Source of the DNA: Cacconaster sp045114175
Lineage (GTDB): Bacteria > Bacteroidota > Bacteroidia > Bacteroidales > UBA932
Reading direction: 5' to 3'
Length of the DNA stretch: 45,076 bases
NCBI GenBank assembly: GCA_045114175.1
Contig: JBGUJZ010000018.1
Location: 1-45,076 of the forward strand
The notes beneath the pieces were generated by a model. It saw nothing but the letters and a program-made list of their open reading frames with translations. It did no database searches and was not told where the DNA came from. Position 1 is the stretch's first letter, and every line of letters begins with the position of its first letter. A program made the position numbers and the translations under genes. Positions 41,555-45,076 of the stretch are shown here, piece after piece.

Positions 41555-42591
41555 TTTTTCAGTCCTTTTCCGGCCAGCAGGCCGCATGCCGCCATCACGT
41601 CTTCACCCCGGGAGGCGCGCAGCGTGGTGGTGATGCCGCCCGCATTGAGGCGCGCCTTGAAAGCCTCGATGGATGCCATCCCCGCCGGCTGAAGCGGATA
41701 ATCCGGAATGGCATGGAAGCGAATCAGGTTGATGCGGCACTCCAGTCCGCGCAGCAGGCGGATGAGGGCGTCGGCATGGCGCGGCGTGTCGTTGTGGCAG
41801 GCAAAAACAATGTATTCAAAACTCACGCGGCGCTGGCCGGTGAAATCATATTTCTTAATCAGGGAGACGACCTCCGCAAGCGGCCAGCCCTTCTGGACGG
41901 GCATCATCGCGGTGCGCTCGTCGGGGAAGGGATCGTGCAGGCTCACGGCCAGGTGGCAGCGGCTCTCCTCCAGGAATTCCGTGAGATGGGTCAGGTCACC
42001 CACCGTGGAGAGCGTGATGCGCTTCGGACTCCAGGCAAAGCCCCACGGGGCGGTCAGGATCTCCAGCACGCGGCGCACCACCGGCCAGTTGTCCAGCGGC
42101 TCGCCCATCCCCATGAAGACGGCGTTGGTCAGCTCCGCCGCCTCGTCGATAGAGAGGAACTGCGAAAGGATCTCCGCGGCATCCAGATTGCCGTGCCAGC
42201 CGCCGCGGCCCGTCATGCAGAAGGTGCAACCCATCTTGCAGCCCACCTGCGAGGAGACGCAGACCGTGGCGCGGTTGCGGGTGCCGTCGTCTTCATCGTC
42301 CGGAATCATTACCGTCTCTATGTACTTCCCCTCTACCGAAGTGGGAAAGAGATATTTGCGGGTTCCGTCCTTGGAGGTAACGCTGCCCGCATAAGCGGTG
42401 CGGCCCACCTCGTAACGCGCTTCGAGCACGGCCCGGGCCCTCTTGGAGAGGTTGGTCATCTCTTCGAAGGAGGTCGCCCCTTTCTGATAGAGCCACTGGG
42501 CCAGCTGGCTCCCCGCAAAGGCGGGCAAACCGGCTTCAAGAGCCACTGCGCGAAGCTCTTCGAGGGTCTTTCCGAGTAATTTCTCCTTCAT
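41551..42591 (-). CDS. rlmN: Dual-specificity 23S rRNA/tRNA adenine-C2 methyltransferase
   Basis: A 346-residue radical SAM methylase of the RlmN family. The cluster motif CxxxCxxC is Cys118, Cys122 and Cys125 (CKMGCTFC), and the C-terminal cysteine of CGLLAGKGLKK, at about residue 336, matches the catalytic cysteine that forms the methyl transfer intermediate. It methylates A2503 of 23S rRNA and A37 of some tRNAs. The start at 42591 (MKEKLLGKTLEELR) follows a -7 element. It is first in the operon with the patatin gene, recX and prfB, and divergent from recA. Confidence 0.95.
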   Translation of the reverse strand: MKEKLLGKTLEELRAVALEAGLPAFAGSQLAQWLYQKGATSFEEMTNLSKRARAVLEARYEVGRTAYAGSVTSKDGTRKYLFPTSVEGKYIETVMIPDDEDDGTRNRATVCVSSQVGCKMGCTFCMTGRGGWHGNLDAAEILSQFLSIDEAAELTNAVFMGMGEPLDNWPVVRRVLEILTAPWGFAWSPKRITLSTVGDLTHLTEFLEESRCHLAVSLHDPFPDERTAMMPVQKGWPLAEVVSLIKKYDFTGQRRVSFEYIVFACHNDTPRHADALIRLLRGLECRINLIRFHAIPDYPLQPAGMASIEAFKARLNAGGITTTLRASRGEDVMAACGLLAGKGLKK

Positions 42592-42614
42592 CGAAAACCT
42601 TTTCAATCTTTTTG

Positions 42615-42622
42615 CAAAAATA
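42615..42622 (-). promoter_or_regulatory. -7 element for the rlmN operon
   Basis: The minus strand reads TATTTTTG, a full TAnnTTTG match, 23 bases before the rlmN ATG and adjacent to the recA element on the other strand. Confidence 0.5.
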
Positions 42623-42624
42623 AG

Positions 42625-42632
42625 TATATTTG
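42625..42632 (+). promoter_or_regulatory. -7 element for recA-trpS
   Basis: TATATTTG, a full TAnnTTTG match, 47 bases before the recA ATG. No clear -33 TTTG at 19-21 bases and no recognisable SOS operator palindrome between it and the start. Confidence 0.5.
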
Positions 42633-42679
42633 CAAGACCAACCAATGCGATTAAACAACAATTAAACGAACAACAGATT

Positions 42680-43678
42680 ATGGCAAATGAAGACAAGCTG
42701 AAAGCACTGCAGGCGACGATCGCCAAAATCGAAAAGGATTTTGGGAAGGGAACAATTATGAAGATGGGAGACCAGCCTACCTGGGAAGTTTCTACAATCG
42801 CATCCGGTTCCATCGGGCTTGACCACGCCCTGGGCATCGGCGGTTATCCGCGCGGACGCGTCATCGAAATCTACGGCCCGGAGTCCAGCGGTAAGACCAC
42901 CCTGGCTATCCACGCCATCGCAGAGGCCCAGAAACAGGGCGGCATTGCCGCCATCATCGATGCAGAACATGCATTCGACCGCACCTACGCCGTCAACCTC
43001 GGCGTGAATATCGACACCCTGCTCATTTCCCAGCCGGACAACGGCGAGCAGGCATTGGAAATTGCAGACAACCTGATTCGCAGCGGCGCCGTGGATATCG
43101 TCGTGATCGACTCCGTGGCAGCCCTCACCCCAAAGGCGGAAATCGAAGGCGAAATGGGTGACAACAAAGTGGGTCTCCAGGCCCGCCTGATGAGCCAGGC
43201 CCTCCGCAAACTGACGGCCAATATCGCCAAGACCAATACCTGCTGCATCTTTATCAACCAGCTGCGTGAAAAGATCGGCATCCTCTTCGGCAATCCGGAG
43301 ACCACGACCGGCGGTAACGCTTTGAAATTCTATGCATCCGTACGTATCGACGTACGCCGCGTGACCCAGTTGAAAGACGGCGAGGAAGCCCTCGGCAACC
43401 GCACCCGCGTCAAGATTGTGAAGAACAAGATGGCGCCGCCTTTCCGCAAGGCGGAGTTCGACATTGTTTTCGGCGAGGGTATCTCCAAGATCGGCGAAAT
43501 CATCGACCTCGGCGTGGAGTTCGGCATCCTCACCAAGAGCGGTTCCTGGTTCAGCTACGGCGAATCCCGCCTGGCACAGGGCCGCGACGCCGTCAAGACA
43601 CTGCTGAAAGACAATCCCCAACTCGCAGAAGAGATCGAAGGCAAGATCCGCGAGAAACTCAAGACCGTCAAAGACTGA
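42680..43678 (+). CDS. recA: Recombinase RecA
   Basis: A 332-residue RecA, slightly shorter than the E. coli protein. The P-loop GPESSGKT is at residues 66-73; the VIDSVAALTPKAEIEGE strand and the L2-type FINQLREKIGILFGNPETTTGGNALKFYASVR block are intact. It forms ATP-dependent filaments for homologous recombination and repair. The acidic C-terminal tail of proteobacterial RecA is missing; this one ends basic. trpS follows after six bases, so both are probably co-transcribed. Confidence 0.97.
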   Translation: MANEDKLKALQATIAKIEKDFGKGTIMKMGDQPTWEVSTIASGSIGLDHALGIGGYPRGRVIEIYGPESSGKTTLAIHAIAEAQKQGGIAAIIDAEHAFDRTYAVNLGVNIDTLLISQPDNGEQALEIADNLIRSGAVDIVVIDSVAALTPKAEIEGEMGDNKVGLQARLMSQALRKLTANIAKTNTCCIFINQLREKIGILFGNPETTTGGNALKFYASVRIDVRRVTQLKDGEEALGNRTRVKIVKNKMAPPFRKAEFDIVFGEGISKIGEIIDLGVEFGILTKSGSWFSYGESRLAQGRDAVKTLLKDNPQLAEEIEGKIREKLKTVKD

Positions 43679-43684
43679 TCCTGA

Positions 43685-44833
43685 ATGGCGAAAATCATCC
43701 TTACCGGCGACCGTCCCACCGGTCGCCTTCATATCGGGCATTACGTAGGATCGCTGCGCCGCCGCGTAGAGCTGCAGAACAGCGGAGAATACGATGAGAT
43801 TTATATCATGATTGCCGATGCCCAGGCGTTGACCGACAATGCGGACAACCCGGAAAAGGTACGGCAGAACATCATCGAGGTCGCGCTCGACTATCTCTCA
43901 GCCGGGCTCGACCCCGAGAAGAGCAACATCTTTATCCAGTCGCAGATCAGCGAGCTGACCGAGCTCACGTTCTTCTATAATAACCTCGTGACGGTGCAGC
44001 GCCTCCAGCGCAACCCCACCGTGAAACAGGAGATCAAGCTGCGCGGTTTCTCGGAGACGGATGACGGCTCAGACAACAAGGCCGGCACCCCGGTAGGCTT
44101 CTTCTGCTACCCCATCAGCCAGGCGGCCGACATCACCGCCTTCAAGGCGACGACGGTTCCGGTGGGAGAAGACCAGGCACCGATGATCGAGCAGACCCGC
44201 GAGATCGTCCACAAGTTCAACGCCACCTACGGCGAGGCGCTCGTGATGCCCGACATCCTGCTGCCCGACAATGCGGCCTGTCTGCGCCTGCCCGGCACCG
44301 ACGGCAAGGCCAAGATGAGCAAATCGCTGGGCAACTGTATCTATCTCTCAGATTCCGAGGATGTTCTCTGGGAAAAGGTCCGCGGTATGTATACCGATCC
44401 GGGCCACCTACAGGTCAGCGATCCGGGCAAGGTGGAAGGCAACACGGTCTTCACCTATCTGGATGCTTTCTGCAAGGATGAACATTTCGAGAAGTTCGCC
44501 GACTGCTTCGTGGGCAAGAAGGTAAGTTTCACCTTCCACAACCTGGACGAAGCCAAGGCGCAGTACCGCGCTGGCGGCCTCGGCGACATGATGCTCAAGA
44601 AGTTCCTCTTTGAGGTGCTAAACGACACCCTCGCCCCCATCCGGGCCCGTCGCCATGAACTGGAGAAGAACATTCCGTATGTCTACGAAGTGCTCCGCAA
44701 GGGCACCGAAGCGGCCCGCGCCAAAGCCGCCGAGACCCTCGCCGGCGTCAAGCGCGCGATGCGCATCAACTACTTCGACCCCGGCGTCCTGGACGACCTC
44801 ATCCGCGAACAGCAGGAGAAATACGCTCAGTAA
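43685..44833 (+). CDS. trpS: Tryptophanyl-tRNA synthetase
   Basis: A 382-residue class I synthetase charging tRNA-Trp. The HIGH motif is at residues 16-19 (TGRLHIGHYVGSL) and KMSKS at 210-214 (GKAKMSKSLGN). The early TGDRPTG and the VPVGEDQAPMIEQTREI block are typical. It is longer than the E. coli enzyme (334 residues), with extra sequence in the middle around the FSETDDGSDNKAGTPVGFF segment. It lies six bases after recA and ends 21 bases before a strong bidirectional terminator. Confidence 0.94.
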   Translation: MAKIILTGDRPTGRLHIGHYVGSLRRRVELQNSGEYDEIYIMIADAQALTDNADNPEKVRQNIIEVALDYLSAGLDPEKSNIFIQSQISELTELTFFYNNLVTVQRLQRNPTVKQEIKLRGFSETDDGSDNKAGTPVGFFCYPISQAADITAFKATTVPVGEDQAPMIEQTREIVHKFNATYGEALVMPDILLPDNAACLRLPGTDGKAKMSKSLGNCIYLSDSEDVLWEKVRGMYTDPGHLQVSDPGKVEGNTVFTYLDAFCKDEHFEKFADCFVGKKVSFTFHNLDEAKAQYRAGGLGDMMLKKFLFEVLNDTLAPIRARRHELEKNIPYVYEVLRKGTEAARAKAAETLAGVKRAMRINYFDPGVLDDLIREQQEKYAQ

Positions 44834-44854
44834 ACCTTCTTACCGGAAAAGAAA

Positions 44855-44888
44855 AAAAGCGACGGAACCGCAAGATTCCGTCGCTTTT
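44855..44888. terminator. Bidirectional terminator between trpS and tRNA-Ile
   Basis: A perfect 13-base stem, AAAAGCGACGGAA and TTCCGTCGCTTTT, with an 8-base loop. The A-run and T-run allow termination in both directions: for recA-trpS on the plus strand and for the 16S-tRNA-Ile transcript on the minus strand. Confidence 0.85.
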
Positions 44889-44914
44889 GGTATCAGTCCC
44901 GAAGCACTGAAATG

Positions 44915-44988
44915 TAGTCCCTACTGGAGTTGAACCAGTGACCTCTACATTATCAGTGTAGCGCTCTAACCAACTGAGCTAAGAGACT
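44915..44988 (-). tRNA. tRNA-Ile (anticodon GAT)
   Basis: A 74-base cloverleaf on the minus strand. The acceptor arms AGTCTCT and AGGGACT pair with one G-T wobble; the D-arm is GCTC/GAGC; the anticodon arm CTACA-CTGATAA-TGTAG places GAT at 34-36; the T-arm is ACTGG-TTCAACT-CCAGT. The discriminator base is A and the CCA end is not encoded. It lies about 59 bases downstream of the 16S rRNA 3' end, the usual place for spacer tRNA-Ile. Confidence 0.93.
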
Positions 44989-45047
44989 ATATAGAAAAGG
45001 AAGCAAAGTACAGCAAGTCGCGAAGCAGGTTTCAGATCGTGCTCCAA

Positions 45048-45076
45048 AAAGGAGGTGTTCCAGCCACACCTTCCGG
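45048..45076 (-). rRNA. 16S ribosomal RNA, 3' end only
   Basis: The minus strand ends with GGTGTGGCTGGAACACCTCCTTT, the conserved 3' tail of 16S rRNA containing the anti-Shine-Dalgarno sequence CCTCC. GGAACACCTCC (not GGATCACCTCC) fits Bacteroidetes. The gene continues beyond the right edge. The exact 3' end is uncertain by a base or two within the A-run on the plus strand. Confidence 0.92.

Overview
This window looks like a chromosomal piece of a moderately GC-rich member of the Bacteroidetes (order Bacteroidales, possibly Rikenellaceae/Alistipes-like; the rank below order is inference). The evidence is the repeated Bacteroidetes-type -7 promoter element (TAnnTTTG) just upstream of many starts, typical families (FISUMP lipoprotein, GH109-type oxidoreductase, DUF4369-like thioredoxin lipoproteins, short AraC regulators with a membrane anchor, the radical-SAM/lipoprotein pair) and the 16S rRNA 3' end. 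Coding density is very high. No gene-free stretch exceeds 300 bases, and I saw no insertion sequence, prophage or CRISPR array.

Layout. 1-5.7 kb: the start of a probable thioesterase, an endonuclease/exonuclease/phosphatase protein, a radical SAM enzyme divergent from a small lipoprotein and an outer-membrane protein, a GH109-type lipoprotein and a thioredoxin-like lipoprotein. 5.7-11.9 kb: a DUF2795 protein, a PduO-type cobalamin adenosyltransferase with an ABC ATPase, folE-trkA, two overlapping AraC-type regulators and a glycosidase-like lipoprotein. 11.9-26.2 kb: the centrepiece, a 15-gene minus-strand cluster for lysine fermentation to butyrate and acetate. 26.2-37.7 kb: yitT, leuS, a DUF486 protein, an M28 peptidase with a TonB-type C-terminus, gcvT, a SPOR lipoprotein, a DUF389 protein, phoH, a FISUMP lipoprotein and apbE. 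37.7-45.1 kb: the rlmN-patatin-recX-prfB operon, divergent recA-trpS, a bidirectional terminator, tRNA-Ile and the 3' end of a 16S rRNA gene on the minus strand.

How the lysine cluster works, in transcription order atoD-kal-kce-kdd-kamA-kamB-kamC-kamD-kamE-atoA-crt-hbd-bcd-etfB-etfA. KamA makes beta-lysine from L-lysine, KamDE (adenosylcobalamin and PLP) makes 3,5-diaminohexanoate, and Kdd oxidises and deaminates it. Kce splits the keto acid with acetyl-CoA to acetoacetate and 3-aminobutyryl-CoA, and Kal releases ammonia to give crotonyl-CoA. Bcd-EtfAB reduces crotonyl-CoA to butyryl-CoA, and AtoDA moves CoA from butyryl-CoA to acetoacetate, releasing butyrate. KamB and KamC are ATPase-like companions without an assigned role. 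Just upstream of atoD are a candidate promoter and two inverted repeats, the best regulatory signal in the window. The nearby cobalamin adenosyltransferase could supply the KamDE cofactor.

Other points of interest are the uncharacterised radical-SAM/lipoprotein/outer-membrane gene trio at 1.1-3.3 kb, the peptidase-TonB fusion with a changed active-site motif, the prfB programmed frameshift, and a 16S-tRNA-Ile end followed by a terminator where tRNA-Ala and 23S would be expected.
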